A stretch of DNA of 64,000 nucleotides from Glossina fuscipes (lineage: Eukaryota > Arthropoda > Insecta > Diptera > Glossinidae). The DNA lies in the NCBI RefSeq assembly GCF_014805625.2, contig NW_023998490.1:62001-126000 (forward strand). The letters are read 5' to 3'. Shown piece by piece: positions 33,251-45,789 of the stretch. How positions within the stretch are numbered: position 1 is the first letter of the stretch; each line of letters starts with the position of its first letter. Made by a program: the position numbers and the translations under genes. The notes under the pieces were generated by a model. It worked only from the letters and a program-made list of their open reading frames with translations. It did no database searches and was not told the origin of the DNA.

Positions 33251-36160
33251 CATTCACACTTTTGATCCTACTTTATTACACTATACAATATGAAATTATT
33301 TATCTTTTATGTTTGCACATAAATGTCTTAAAATGCATGCCTTGCATTTTCATATGAGAAAATGAATTTATGTTAGTAAAAACATTCTTTTTGCATTTTA
33401 TGAAATTAATTTAAAGTATACAATAAAATAAAAAAAGGTGACTTATCGTAGTTGATAACGCGTTCAGTGATCGTGCTTCGTTTAATAGTAACATGAAGCG
33501 TCTTCGTTTTGATTTATTTTCCAGGTCAGGTCATGTATACATTCAGTGATAAAAAGAGAGAGCCAGATATGCGCATACTTGTTGAAAATTATTGTAAAGA
33601 GACGGGCAGAACTTTCCTGTACATCTATTATCATTCAGAAATTTCATAACTTGATCCTTCGACAACATCAGTAGTAAAAAATCATCAGTAAAAAATCTAT
33701 CTAACATTGTTAGCGATTCGCGTCCTCCACTGAATTTCGTTGATATACAACTTGATGACAGTTTTTCATATAAATATTCTACTGTTTTTGGTTGATATAC
33801 ACCTTAGTGTGTTTATTTCTTATAGGAATTTCGAGTATACGGTATAGAGTCCATATGACAACTTTGACAGGAAGGTTATAGTAAAAGCTTATGAAAAACA
33901 CATAAGACAATTGTGACACTTTTAATGGCAAACTGTGACAGATGAATAATTTTGTCATAATGCTTATATAATACGATAATTATATCGAATACGAAAACAA
34001 ATAATAAAATTAAAAGATTTTTTACGCTTAAATGGGTTTTTTCTTTTCTTGAAACCCGATAAAAATTTTGATTTCAATTCGCAAGATAATTTTACGTCTC
34101 TTTCTTTTTATTACTGCATTACTTTCTTCTTTACTTTTTTGATTTTTTATTTTTTTCACGATTATGCCAAAAAGAATCGTAATATATTTAAATATAAATA
34201 CATTTTACTCCTTATATCTTACGAATCATATAAAAACCTGGGCATTGTAATTAATTAAATGTATCTTAAATTGATTAATTATGATAATTTTTCTTAATGC
34301 GCTATAGTTTTACTTATGGAGGAATATATTTTTATATACAATCGATCCTTTTACTCGCTTATATCGGCTTTCTCTCGTAAATATTTCTTATGAACAATAC
34401 ACTGAATAACAATAATGTGCTCTATTTGTACTTTATATTTTATCTGTTATCTGAATTTTTTTGTTTTTCTTTTTAATTTGTTTTAATTGGTTTTTTACGA
34501 TTTTTTTGAGAAAAATATAAGGTGCACAGCGCCATACACATTTTAACACAGAAAAGAAAACAACAATAAAAAAAATTAATAAAAAATTTATGAATTTATT
34601 TAATGTGGTTGTGAATGAATATAAAACATTTTAAATTTTATTTTGAATTTAATAAAAAATTAATAAAAAAAGAAAACACATTTTTTTAGTACATGAGCCG
34701 TAATTAGACGAATGTTTGAATGTTTGCAGCCCGCGAAGGGAGACGCTAGCTAGCATAAAACTCATTATTACGGATGATGGGACTTGTATCTACGCATGTG
34801 AACGAACTCATGCATCGAAAACGGCTGATCAATCGAACAAATATTGTGGAAAAGGTGAGCCAAATGTAACGTTTTGGAAATTCAACCTATGCACGGATGT
34901 AATTGTTTATTTTTTCTTTTTTTTTTTTTTATTCGCATGTTTTCCGGCCTGGCTCGTCGGATGGGATGGGTCCAAATAAAATGTATTCAGATGCATGATA
35001 GGCCCTTGTTTCGCTACAATATTTCATTGTTTAATATAAATCTATGCCCTAACCATACTACTTTTCCCTCGCCATTCTGACACCCCCCGGAACTCTTACC
35101 AGTATTTTAACATTTAATAATAATACATTCCCTCTTTTTTATATTTCCAAAGCAAGTGTTATAATGAATTATTTCAGTATTACAAAACAAAATTTTTACA
35201 ATTAACAATGGTTTTTAAACAATTTTATAAGAGAAAACTTACCAAAACTAACAACCTAGGCGATGCGCATAGCCGCAGCTAAAAGAATGTTTAACAAATT
35301 ATAGGTTTTAAAATAAAAAAAATTGTTTAATGTTAAGGAAAAATAACACAAAAGAAATATCAATTATTGATTCGACGTGAAGAGGAAGTGCTCTTTTAAC
35401 GTTTTATTGATCTTTTCGTGTTTTTCACTTCTTCTTTTACATTAGCTTGATAGTTTTTTTTTAGCTTTGAGATTTTGTCTCCTTTTTATATGTCACAGTT
35501 CTTAATAATGAACGAAGAAATTGTTTGTCGGTTTTTTATAAAAAATTAGAAAACTGCTTTATTGTTTCCTTGTTTAACATTAATAGCTATCTTTTCTTCA
35601 ATTTCAATTTTATTCTCTTTTTATTTAAAGGACTCTCGTACAACATCCGCAGCCGACCAACGAATTAGCTAATCAATTTACACCTTTTTTTTTAAGTTTT
35701 CTCCTTTTCATCACTGTGTCGTGTACGTTTGTTCTTCTTGATTTTGGTTTTGCCTTTTCAAATCGTTTCGCATTCAAGATTGGATTTCAAAAATCAAAGA
35801 AATATTAAGGTGACACTTTTGCACACTTTCTCAGGTTTTTTGACAACAAAAAACCTTTTTTTTTTCTTTTCTTTATTTTTATAAATTACAGCATCTATTA
35901 CACAAAGCCGAAAATAAAGTTTGGCAACTCTGCGTGCGTCTTGTAGTCGCGTTTTTATTCTGTCAACAAATATTTCAATTTTTTTAGTGTATTTCTTGGC
36001 TTTTTTGCTTTATTCGTGTTTAAATTTAAAAAATTCTCTAAAAGAATAAAGTGTGAATTTAATGTATATGAATTTATTAAACTTTTATGTGAAAAAATCA
36101 TTTTGGTTTATTGTAAGCAACAATTGAGCTCTTAGTAAAAGTCTCTCATTTTGCCCGTTA
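33251..36160. other. AT-rich intergenic sequence
   Basis: Almost 3 kb of very AT-rich DNA with long T and A runs. The 87-codon frame at 34716..34979 is not recognised and runs into a T-tract, so I do not call it a gene. Nothing else is supported. Confidence 0.4.
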
Positions 36161-36319
36161 ATCTGTGTTTACAGTTTTCGTTAGTTTTCGCTCTATATTT
36201 ACAGTGGGTAGGGAAATGAGAAATTTGCTTTAATTTTCCTGAAAATTTGTGCCGTGAAAAAAAACATTTTTTTTTTGTTTTTCTTTTTTTTCTTCATAAG
36301 CTACTTTTTTTTGTTTTCA

Positions 36320-37394
36320 ATGGCCATGGATTGTTTATTTACTCCATGTCGTGCGAAAACCGGCCCTGAATCTGAACGATTCATTTCTTGTTGGTTGTGT
36401 GATCGTTTTGGACATGCAAAGTGTGCTGGTATTACCGTATTGCCGTGCTGCTGATGCAGTCCTTGACCCTTCTAAAGATTTACGATGGTCATGTCCTGAC
36501 TGTAGAAAGCGGGACATTGATTTCTACAAACTCTTCACGGAGACGAAAAATTGTTTCTCAGATTTCAGCAAAAATCTCGGCTCTTTGTGGAAGAAGTTTG
36601 AATTAATCAAGACTAGGTTTGATGAATGTCGGTATATTGTGCAGTCATCTTCCTCTCCAGCTAACAAAGTCTCAACGCGTAGCGTAGCGTGTGGTTCGTC
36701 ACCTCCTAAGTCCGTTTCGTTGGTGCAAGTTAGCGATTCCCTAAAGGCTACAAATAATGTTAGTGTTTCTGCTACGGCTGAGTTGGTTGGTAACATAAAT
36801 GTTACAAATAGGCCGAGAAGTCCTTCTGGCTTGAGCTATGCTGAAGTGGCAAGGGTATCTCCTCCCATAGATGTCACTCAATCTTCTCAGGCGTCATCGC
36901 CCAAAACTAATAAGGGTAATAGTAAATCGTCCTCTCCTCCTCGCTGTTCGAGTGTAAATGCTGGTCGCCAAACTGAGCAGGTCGCACAAGCTGCTCGTGC
37001 AAGTGTGGTTACCCCCTCTATATTTTCCCCAACTCATAACTCCCCATCCGTTAGCCATGCTGCTCCCAGTACTGATGACATATGCTTGAAGGCAGTTCCT
37101 CCCAGAAAGGCCATATTTGTGTCAAGACTGGCACCAGATACATCTGTTGAAAACATAAAGGGTTATCTGGCTGCGAAAGCCCCTTCTGTCAATTTAAAGC
37201 GAGTTAGTATTTTCAAACTGGGTCTTTCTCAATCTAGAGCTATCTCATCTTTTAAAATTCTAGTTCCGACCGAAAATATGGATTTGATTTTAAATAAAAC
37301 TTTGTGGCCGGTTGGATCATTAATTAAGGAATTTATCCCTGGGGACCGACCTCGTAATGCGAATGCATTAGCTCTTTCCCCTTCAAAAAACTAA
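36320..37394 (+). pseudogene. Jockey-like ORF1 protein (PHD finger plus basic/Ser-rich region), frameshifted
   Basis: Nucleic-acid-binding chaperone of the retrotransposon RNP (family role). From ATG at 36320 it reads CLFTPCRAK .. FISCWLCDRFGHAKCAGI, then shifts frame by one near 36430-36450 and continues AVLDPSKDLRWSCPDCRKRD; together these give the spaced Cys/His pairs of a PHD finger. A Ser/Pro-rich middle follows, then a C-terminal domain (KAIFVSRLAPDTSVENIKGY .. VSIFKLG .. WPVGSLIKEF) shaped like the RRM-like/esterase-adjacent domain of related elements. It ends at 37394. Confidence 0.8.
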
Positions 37395-40267
37395 ATTTTT
37401 CCTCAGCCTCATTTTCTCTCATTTATCAAAATGTTAGGGGCCTAAATTCAAAAATTCGTTCTACCTTCCTAAATTCAGTGAGTACGGAGTTTTCCTGTCT
37501 GGTCTTCACTGAAACATGGCTGAAGCCAGTTCTACATTCGTCGGAACTTCTCCATAATTCGTTTCAAGTTTTCAGAAACGATCGTTTGTTTCGCAATGGT
37601 GGTGGTGTTTTAATTGCTATTTCTACGGCACTCCCCACCTATTCGTTTGAATTTCCAACTACTCCCGATGTTGAATTTATCGCCATTCGAGTGAAATTTC
37701 CTAACAAACACTTATATGTGACCTGCTCCTATATTCCCCCAAATTCGGATATCTCTGTATATAAGAAACAGGCCGCCCTCATTTGTGAAGTGGCCAAGCA
37801 ATCTAAATCTACCGATATAGTCCTTGCGTTGGGTGACTTCAAATTGCCTCAAGTCAATTGGTTTTACAGTGATAGTTCTGGCTGTTTGATTCCTTCCTCA
37901 ACATCTGATAAAGCCGTTGTGTTCTTCAATGAATTATTTGATAATAATTTAGTTCAATATAATGGTACCCCTAATTGTAATGGGAGATTTCTTGATCTCT
38001 GCTTTGCAAATTTTCCTGAGGTTTGCGTTAATCGTTGTCTTCCGTTTAGTTTACCTGAGGATCCATATCATCCAACATTGGGTGTTTCCTTTCATTACAA
38101 GTATGTTGGTTCGTTGAACCTCTATAACGTTCCAAATTCAAATTTTTCATATCAACGTTATGATTTCCATAAAATCAATGTTTCCATACTAAAATCTCAT
38201 CTTTCTCATTTTGTGCTCGATTTCTCAGAGGGAAGCATTGATAGCTTACTGTCGTCGTTCTACAATGTATTAAATCAAGCTATTTCTGCATCCGTTCCGA
38301 TCAAGCAGTCCCGTCCTCGAAATAAGGATCCCCCGTGGTTTAATAAGACAATTAAATACTACAAGAATAGGAAAAACAAGTTGTTCAAAAAATTTTCGAA
38401 AAGTGGTTCTTCTTTCGACTATTTCGCTTACTCTGTTTCAAGGCATAAATTTAATTCCCTCAAACGCCAATACTACTGCAGATACCTTCAGTTTGTTAAA
38501 TCCTCTCTGTTTTTCTAATCCTAAATTCTTTTTTAAATTTGTTAACTCTCAAAGAAAAATATCCACATATTCCTCTCATGTTTCTTTTAATGGCTCTGAT
38601 TCCTCGGATGATTTTGAAACCTCAAATCTCTTTGCGGAATACTTCCGACAGAACTTTTCAACTGCAAATTTTGATTTATCGGTAAATTATCCATATCCGA
38701 TTTCTAATTCGATTTCAATTTTGTTATATCTGAAAATGACGTTTTTGAAGGATTGAGCTCTCTGAAATATAATTGTTCGCCTGGACCTGATGGGATCCCC
38801 TCATGTGTACTTATATCTTGTGCTGGCGAGCTTTGTGATATTATCTCAAAGATTTTTAATAAGTCTTTGAATTTAGGTGTTTTCCCTTTGTGTTGGAAGA
38901 CTTCTTTCCTTATTCCTATTCACAAAAGTGGTAGTAGGCAACTTGTAGAGAACTACAGAGGCATTGCCAACTTGAGTGTCTTACCTAAACTGTTCGAGCG
39001 AATTGTGGCTCAGCATATAGCCTTTTCCATGAAATTGTATATTTCTCCTTTCCAGCATGGTTTTCGAAAGGGAAGATCTACGGTGACCAATCTGTTGGAG
39101 TTTACTTCTCATGTTTTCAAGGCTTTTTCTAGTGGTTCTCGCACTGATGTCATTTACACTGACTTTAGCAAAGCGTTTGATATGGTTAAACATAGACTTC
39201 TTAGATTTAAACTCCAAATCTCTGGCTTTCCTCTCTTCTTAGTGGAATGGTTAAGCTCTTATCTGTATGGTAGATCATTCAGGGTTTTGTTTAACCTCAT
39301 TACCTCGGATGAATTCCCCGTGACTTCTGGCGTACCTCAAGGTAGCCACTTGGGGCCTATTTTATTTAATTTATACATCAATGATTTGCCCTCCGTGATT
39401 AAATTCAGTGAGATTTTAATGTATGCTGATGATGTGAAACTGTTTTCTTCTTTTTCCGTAGTATCGCAATCACATCATCTTCAAAGTGATTTGAACAATT
39501 TGGTTGCATGGTGCTCTCTCAATCTTCTGAAACTAAATCTAAATAAATGTAAGAAGCTTTCTTTCTTGAGAAGGAAGTCGTTCAGTACTCAATACTTCAT
39601 TGATTCGCACAGGTTGGAAGACGTCGAGTCGTTCATAGATTTAGGCGTTCTATTCGATTATAGGTTACGTTTCAATTTGCATATTGAGTCCTCGTTAAGC
39701 AAAGCTAGGTCCGCGCTTGGTTTTATAAAGAGGTGGTCCAAAGAGCTTGATGATCCTTATATTACGAAAAGGCTTTGCACGTGTTTGGTTAGACCTATAC
39801 TTGAGTATGCCTCCGTTGTGTGGTCTCCTTCATATAGGTGCTACGTAGATTCAATTGAATCTATACAAAAGCAATTCTTGCTGTTTGCCCTTAGGAATTC
39901 GGGTTGGGACCCGATTTCCCCTCTTCCACCCTATGAAAATAGGTTGCTTCTGTTATCCTTACCGTCACTCGAGAAACGTAGATTTGTTCTTGGGGTTTCC
40001 TTCGTAATCAAGTTAATAAATGGTGCAATTGACTCGCCCGCATTACTTCGTGAGATAGGCTTTAATGTCCCTAACCGTTTCTCTAGGCACTTTATGTTGA
40101 TAAAACTTAGTCAATGCAAATATAATTTTGAACTGTTTAACCCGCTCAGAGTTGTTTGCAAGAACCTAAATGATGTCTATCATCTATTCTCATTAACGGA
40201 CTCTTTAAAGTCCATTAAAGCAATATTGCTTAATAAGCGCGATTTACCTATGTCATACTTAAACTGA
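37395..40267 (+). pseudogene. Jockey-like ORF2: AP-type endonuclease and reverse transcriptase, frameshifted
   Basis: Endonuclease: SLIYQNVRGLNSKIR, VFTETWL, CSYIPPNSD, GDFKLPQVNW and YHPTLGV; the expected GDFN Asn is Lys here. Frameshifts occur near 38510 and 38715. Reverse transcriptase: NCSPGPDGIPS, KTSFLIPIHKSGSRQLVENY RGIANLSVLPKLFERIV, FQHGFRKGRSTVTNLLEF, DFSKAFDMVKHRLL, SGVPQGSHLGPILFNLYIND, then the catalytic YADD at about 39421. The thumb and C-terminal region run to LPMSYLN. The RT segment 38753..40267 is uninterrupted, so this copy is fairly young. Confidence 0.92.
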
Positions 40268-40819
40268 CTTAACCTTAAATATGTCATTATGAGTCGAAAA
40301 TTAATTTGTTGTTAACAATTATCGGTTGCCAAGCTTATGCATGTTTGCGATGGCTTAGGGGTTCACTTGCAATTTGGTCCTGTATCGGTTGTGGGTGTGG
40401 CTCTATGCTAATTGTGTACATGCTTTTTTTTTTCTTTCTTTTTTTTTCCTCCTTATTTGTTTTATTGTACTTATACTAAGTTTTATTATTAATTAATTTT
40501 AAGATTTACTGAAGAGTCAATTGAACTCGACTGCCATTTTGTTTTAGTTGAGTTTCTTGTATAAGTGGAATAAATAAATAAAGTCGCTCAAAAATCAAAG
40601 ATGATGTTAACGGTTCCCTTCGGTTATTGTGGTTTCGTCTACTCTGAATTCCTCCCGGCTGGCCAAGCCGGAATCGATTTAAAAAACGTAAAAAACTCAA
40701 TAGGTTGTATCTTTTGGATACAGAATGAAGTTTGAGGGCAATGTTCACCTGATTTTGTTTGGGCAAACTTTCTTTTAAAAAGTGGAGCATCGGCGAAAAG
40801 CAATAAGCTTACGTACCCA

Positions 40820-41975
40820 GCATAGTGTCTCTGCGTAAGGAACGAGAATCAAGGAGATGTCATCATCTGCCGGACTATCGTAGAGCCCAACGGAAGCTTT
40901 TCGAAGGAAGACATGCGCAGTGTTCAAATGGCCGACAAAGATTTAAACGCTATATTAAAGGCCTTAGAAAAGAAACAGCGTCCTACGTGGGCAGAGATTT
41001 CAAGAGAAAGTCCGATTACGAAGGCGTATTGGGCTCAGTGGCAAAGCCTCATCATCGAAGATGGATACTTGTGGCGCATACGGCATAGTGAGGATGCTTC
41101 ATGGGCTAAGAAATTACTGGTGGTCCCACAAGCAAGAACTCGTGAAATTATAAGGGAATACCACAATGGACCAAGCAGAGAGCATCTTGGCATCACAAAA
41201 ACCGTGGCGAAGATCAAAGAAAATTTCTAATGGGTAGACATCAAGGATTCCGTAGCTGCATGGATTCGCAACTGCGATCAATGCAGCGAATCAAGAGGCC
41301 CGAAGAGTAAGTCGCGAGGGCGCTTGCAGCAGTATAACGTGGGTGCACCGTTCGAAAGAATCGCAACGGATATTGCTGGACCATTTCCAGCCAGCAATGC
41401 AGGAAATAAGTACGTACTGATAGTCATTGATTACTTCAGTAAATGGTCAGAAGTATACCCCATAGCTAACCAAGAAGCAAAGACAATAGCCAAAGTATTC
41501 GTCAATAATTGGGTTTGGAACCCACATCGAGCTGCATTCGTCAATAATTGGGTTTGGAACCCCCATCGAGCTGCATTCAGACCAAGGTAGGAACTTTGAA
41601 TCTTCGATCTTTCAAGAGGTTTGCGAAATATTTGACATTAATAAAACTAGAACGACTCCGTTGTATCCTCAGTCTGACGGAATGGTCGAAAGGTTTAATC
41701 GAACGCTCCAAGAACATCTGAGAAATGTGATCGACGATAATCAGCAGGACTGGGATGAACACATACCAATCTTTTTGATGGCATATAGGTCAGCAGTGCA
41801 CAACACCACTGTTCTACCCCCGGCGCAAATTTTGTTCCCGGAGCAGAACTAGATTCAAAGTGGTACACCTGGACCCACTGACCGTATATCGAAACGACTT
41901 TGTTCGGGACAAAGAGAACAGAAACCAAATGTACATTCGCGAGGCGTCATGCAGCTGCGGACCGATGAAAGTGAT
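40820..41975 (+). mobile_element. Ty3/gypsy-type integrase remnant
   Basis: Internal piece of an LTR retroelement: a linker (MADKDLNAILKALEKKQRPT), then the zinc-binding HHCC region (YHNGPSREHLG .. NCDQCSES) with a stop at 41228, then the integrase core. The first acidic residue is in ATDIAGPF, the second in HSDQGRNF (a different frame), and the Glu in GMVERFNRTL. A 39-bp tandem duplication lies between. The reverse transcriptase, protease and both LTRs are absent, so the piece is truncated at both ends. It abuts the Jockey element on the left and the helicase fragment on the right. Confidence 0.85.
41497..41574. repeat. 39-bp tandem duplication inside the integrase remnant
   Basis: The segment starting ATTCGTCAATAATTGGGTTT (41497..41535) is repeated at 41536..41574 with one difference (CCCACATC versus CCCCCATC). 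Both copies share the same frame loss at GGGTTTGGAACC, so the frameshift is older than the duplication. Confidence 0.95.
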
Positions 41976-41977
41976 TA

Positions 41978-42294
41978 GTGGAAAAGCAGACTGGTATAAA
42001 AATAATTTCAACAATGAGATCAGTTAGCGATGCACTATATTTCATCAACGCAGCGATATCTCGACCTCGATATCTTCTTCTAATATACGGCAACCCCGAC
42101 TTATTGCGACTAGATCCTCATTGGCGCGAGATTATCGAGTACTGCGTCAATAATGATGCCTACTTCAATGTGCAGGTTTTGACGCTTTAATATAAAAAGC
42201 CAAAATCTTTTTGAAATCATCTGAAATGTTTTTTTAGGAAATGTTTCAAAAGATGTTGGTTACACCTAAAAATTTAAAAATGCGTAAACATTCA
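41978..42294 (+). pseudogene. C-terminal fragment of a MOV10-type SF1 RNA helicase
   Basis: Reading EKQTGIKIISTMRSVSDALY then FINAAISRPRYLLLIYGNPD then LLRLDPHWREIIEYCVNNDA YFN. The order IISTxRS (motif V region), NxAxSRxR (motif VI with its arginines) and LLxxxGNPxLLxxDPxW is that of MOV10/MOV10L1/Armitage C-termini; human MOV10 has VTRAKALLIVVGNP there. A GTTTTG..TTTTTTTAG intron (about 42179..42238) is retained and the next exon reads EMFQKMLVTPKNLKMRKHS then stops at 42294. The sequence between motifs V and VI is shortened, and nothing upstream encodes the rest. DNA-level fragment; the ancestral paralogue (armi-like or another) is not determined. Confidence 0.7.
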
Positions 42295-42299
42295 TAACT

Positions 42300-43000
42300 G
42301 AAAACCGAACAAGCCCAAAAGCAACAAATTGTGAAAAGCTCTAAGGTATAGCGAAATAAATCAAATAGCTTCTCTCTCTCTTGTGAATAAAATTTTATAA
42401 ATTGATTACCTAGCTTTCAGGCCATCGGCTCGCCCAAAGTAACAGTTGTGTGGTTCATATACATATGTGCTATATGTAAATAGAACAAAGGTGTGAATAT
42501 TATTTGTATTAATTTTTTTTAATTTGTTTTAATTATGTGGAAACGTATAGGTGTTAGAAATTATACTAAATTTGGGATTACGAGTGACATCAAGGTTTTG
42601 GTTTTCAACAAGACTTCCTTTGAGGAAGGAGGTGGTATTCGAAACCAAAGTACACAACCATGTTTCTGATATAAATTCAGTAACCTGCGTTTATCTAGCG
42701 AAATATTGGCGCAATCCGCCAAAATATCAACGGTATTTGTAAAAATTTCGGGAACTTAATTGATATCATTAATGTTTGTGAAAATAAAAACGCTATCTGC
42801 GTAAATGCAATGACCAACTTTGTCGTAATTAGATATTATCTGGCTAACTTCATCAAAGGCGATTCTGAATATAATATAAATAAATGTCGGAGATTACACG
42901 GTTGATTTTGGCAACGAAAAACCAACAAGAAGTTTTTTACAAAGCTTTAAATTGAATGTCCTACTTTCCAATTTGAAAGTTTTTCCAATACGATATAGGT
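42300..43000. other. Noncoding sequence, probable repeat debris
   Basis: No supported gene. Composition and fragments suggest continuation of the minus-strand element that is recognisable at 43030..43620. Confidence 0.3.
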
Positions 43001-43029
43001 TCCACGAACGTGAACTTTTCATAACATAT

Positions 43030-43620
43030 TCTCTTAGAGATCTTGCATTTTAATTTGAAAATAGAGTTGGGCCTTTTATAAACTAGCGTATTACCAATTG
43101 ACATGTCTCTTCGAAAATTAGCCCATGCTGCTTAGATTTTGGGTGAAGTGAAAGTTCACAGCTCCACCATGGAACATACTTGTGGTGGTTTTTGTCTTTA
43201 TATTGAGCGAGAACATAGTGTGCTACACTAAAAGTAATTTTTAGTATTCTAGTCGCCTCACAGTTTGTGGCCTGATAAAATCCATATATGTTATCATCTA
43301 CAGTGATGAGTATATTAATGCCAATCATCTTTGTTACTTAAAAAGGAATAAGACATTAGAGCTACCTTGGGGCGTGCCGAAATTAATAATGACGGGGAAA
43401 CGATCACTTCCATATAGATTTTTTAATATTGACCGCTGCGTTTTTGTAATGATATTAGCCGAACGTAATCTATGTGAGTAAAAGTTCGTCTAGTGGAGAA
43501 GCGAGTTGGAGAGCCGTCATTTAACAATGTCATGTTTGAACACAGTAGAAAATTTTCGATAGTTTTACCTCGCGAGTTTGCAATAGCAAGGAGTCAAAAT
43601 TACCTAATAATATTACACGT
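43030..43620 (-). mobile_element. I-clade-like endonuclease remnant
   Basis: Minus-strand frames read, in order, TLLNDGSPTRFSTRRTFTHI D (about 43530-43450), YGSDHFPVII NFGTPQG-like sequence (43410-43370), and KYVPWWSCELSLHPKSKQHG (43190-43130). LNDG.PT..S....THID, the SDHFP catalytic motif and WW...L are the final endonuclease blocks and linker of I-type non-LTR elements. Frameshifts and stops are frequent; no RT motifs found. Confidence 0.6.
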
Positions 43621-43624
43621 ACAA

Positions 43625-45320
43625 AAATGAGGTGAAATCACTTAGTGAAAAAGTTTGGTTTGGCGGAATATATGTGCAAAGGATGCTATGTTATGATTGC
43701 TGACATTTTTTGTATTGTTGAATGTAGAGATGGATAAGATGAGTAATGGGAAGAAGATTTGTCTACGATTGATATGGTGAATTTGCTTTTTACTGATGGT
43801 GTTGTAGGCGAAGTTTATGCTAGTATGGATGGCAGGGATGAAGATCATGACGTTTTCGACATTAAAAGTGATAATAATAGTCATAGTATTACCATAACTT
43901 TTTGTGTGGTGTCATTACTTGGAGGAGGCGTGTGATGACTGTTTCTTGACGCAATGGTAAGACAAGTTCCCAGAGCTTGATTTGGAAGCGAAAATTGTCT
44001 TTTATAGATGGCGACCGCTTCTTTCATAGAATATTTATTTTTAATTTTTCTTGTTAAAATTTCCTTGGCTTCTTGGTACTTACTTTCGCTTATTCTTTAA
44101 AGTGCCCATAGATTATACAAATACATGTTCAAGTATTGAGAAGTGTAAACAAACATATACGCTTATTCCCTAAAGTGCCCAATTTTTATACAAATTATTG
44201 AGAACACATACTTCTGCTGTTGCTGATTGCTACTGCCATTGATGGTCGATCTGCGTACCACTGCTATTGCATAACGTTACGCATCTAATAATTCACAGGG
44301 AAATACGATGGGTGTACTGTTTGAATTTTGCAACGCCCAAAGAACGCTACAGCTGAATTTTCACGAAACTCCAACGCAAAGATAAATAAAACGTTTTCTG
44401 ACCACGCTGCTTGCTTTTATACCGTTTTAGCTTTCGAAAATGGTCAATTTGCATTTTTTAAACCTTTTAGAATCCTTAAGAGAAACAAATTCAACTATTG
44501 CTTAGCAATCTCTTGCGCCCATAGATTATACTTGTCATTGTGGAGTTATCGTGATGGTGATAAGGTAATCGTACACGGTGTAGTGATGGACGCCAAAGGC
44601 GGTTATTTTTAAATTTGGATGCATTCGTAGCGGTAAGTTTATTGAGGTTGAATTATTATTTAAAGTGGACATTGTACTGCTTACTGGAGCCAAAGGATAA
44701 TTCGACAGATTTTGAAAATTCTTATTACAAATCGTAGTTAACACAGTTGAACTTGAAGAATGAAGTGGATTTTTCATCAACAAAGCTGGTGAACTTAAGG
44801 AACTTTGCATGGGCAAATTCGAAACATTTTTTTAGAATTTTGCATTGGCATAGTAGAGGAATGCAAATGATTTCGCATGGGCAAAGTTGAGGAATTTAAT
44901 GTATTTTGCATAGGTTATAACTTTAGTGCAAAAATTGTAATAAAAAAAATGTAAAATACAAAAGCATGGACAAAATGGAATGACTTATCTTTTTTGAATT
45001 GTTAACATAGTCTTTTTTAGTATATTTGTACTTATTTGTTCACTATTTTTTTACTTTCTTCGTATTTTAATAGTATCAAATAGTGGAAGTTACGTTCTTA
45101 TAAACGGCCATTATTATGTATGGCAATCGCGGGCAGATTTGCTAAATTCTGAAGTTGGTTAAGATTGGTTGACTTTTATTTAAATAAGGGTTGTACACGT
45201 ATTATTTAAAAATTGGCGAAAACTGGAGCGTAAGAGAATTCATTTCACAAATAACTTTGTTTCTCGCAACACATTTTTTCAAATATATTTGCAATTTATC
45301 AGTTATGCATTATTCAAGAT
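43625..45320. other. Intergenic sequence with short unrecognised frames
   Basis: Frames at 44328..44612 (plus, 94 codons) and 44535..44816 (minus, 93 codons) overlap each other and match nothing I know. 44800..44910 carries loose repeats of TTTGCATGGGCAAA. No supported gene. Confidence 0.35.
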
Positions 45321-45325
45321 GTAAG

Positions 45326-45789
45326 CCCGCATTACTTCGTGAGATAGGCTTTAATGTCAGAGTTGTTTGCAAGAACCTAAATGATGTCTATCATTTATTC
45401 TCATTAACGGACTCCATTAAAGCAACATTGCTTAATAAGCGCGATTTACCTATGTCGTACTTAAACTGACTTAACCTTAAATATGTCATTATGAGTCGAA
45501 AATTAATTTGTTGTTAACAATTATCGGTTGCCAAGCTTATGCATGTTTGTGATGGCTTAGTGGTTCACTTGCAATTTGGTCCTGTATCGGTTGTGGGTGT
45601 GGCTCTATGCTAATTGTGTACATGCTTTTTTTTTTTTTTCTTTTTCTTTTTTTTTCCTCCTTATTTGTTTTATTGTACTTATACTAAGTTTTATTAATAA
45701 TTAATTTTAAGATTTACTTAAGCGTCAATTGAACTCGACTGCCATTTGTTTTAGTTGAGTTTCTTGTATAAGTGGAATAAATAGATAAA
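45326..45789 (+). mobile_element. 5'-truncated Jockey-like 3' end with internal deletions
   Basis: Starts inside the ORF2 tail (PALLREIGFNV), loses about 80 bp relative to 40065..40147, continues RVVCKNLNDVYHLFSLTD to LPMSYLN, then has the family 3' UTR and an AATAAATAGATAAATA end. TAAGCC occurs at 45322..45327 and 45790..45795 and may be the target-site duplication, slightly overlapping the element. Confidence 0.9.

Larger units (their letters stand above)
36165..40582 (+). mobile_element. Nearly complete Jockey-like non-LTR retrotransposon
   Basis: Order: 5' leader, ORF1 with a PHD-type zinc finger, ORF2 with endonuclease and reverse transcriptase, 3' UTR, and terminal AATAAATAAATAAA at 40569..40582. 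No RNase H domain and no poly-A tail, which fits the Jockey group of Diptera. The 5' boundary is approximate. I could not identify the target-site duplication. Frameshifts in both ORFs make it nonautonomous. Two further 3' fragments of the same family lie at 24925..28143 and 45326..45789. Confidence 0.9.

Noticed and set aside
34716..35080. Two overlapping plus-strand ORFs
   Set aside because: Run into a poly-T tract, no recognisable family, no splice context.
44328..44816. Overlapping ORFs on opposite strands
   Set aside because: Not recognisable; the region lies among element debris.
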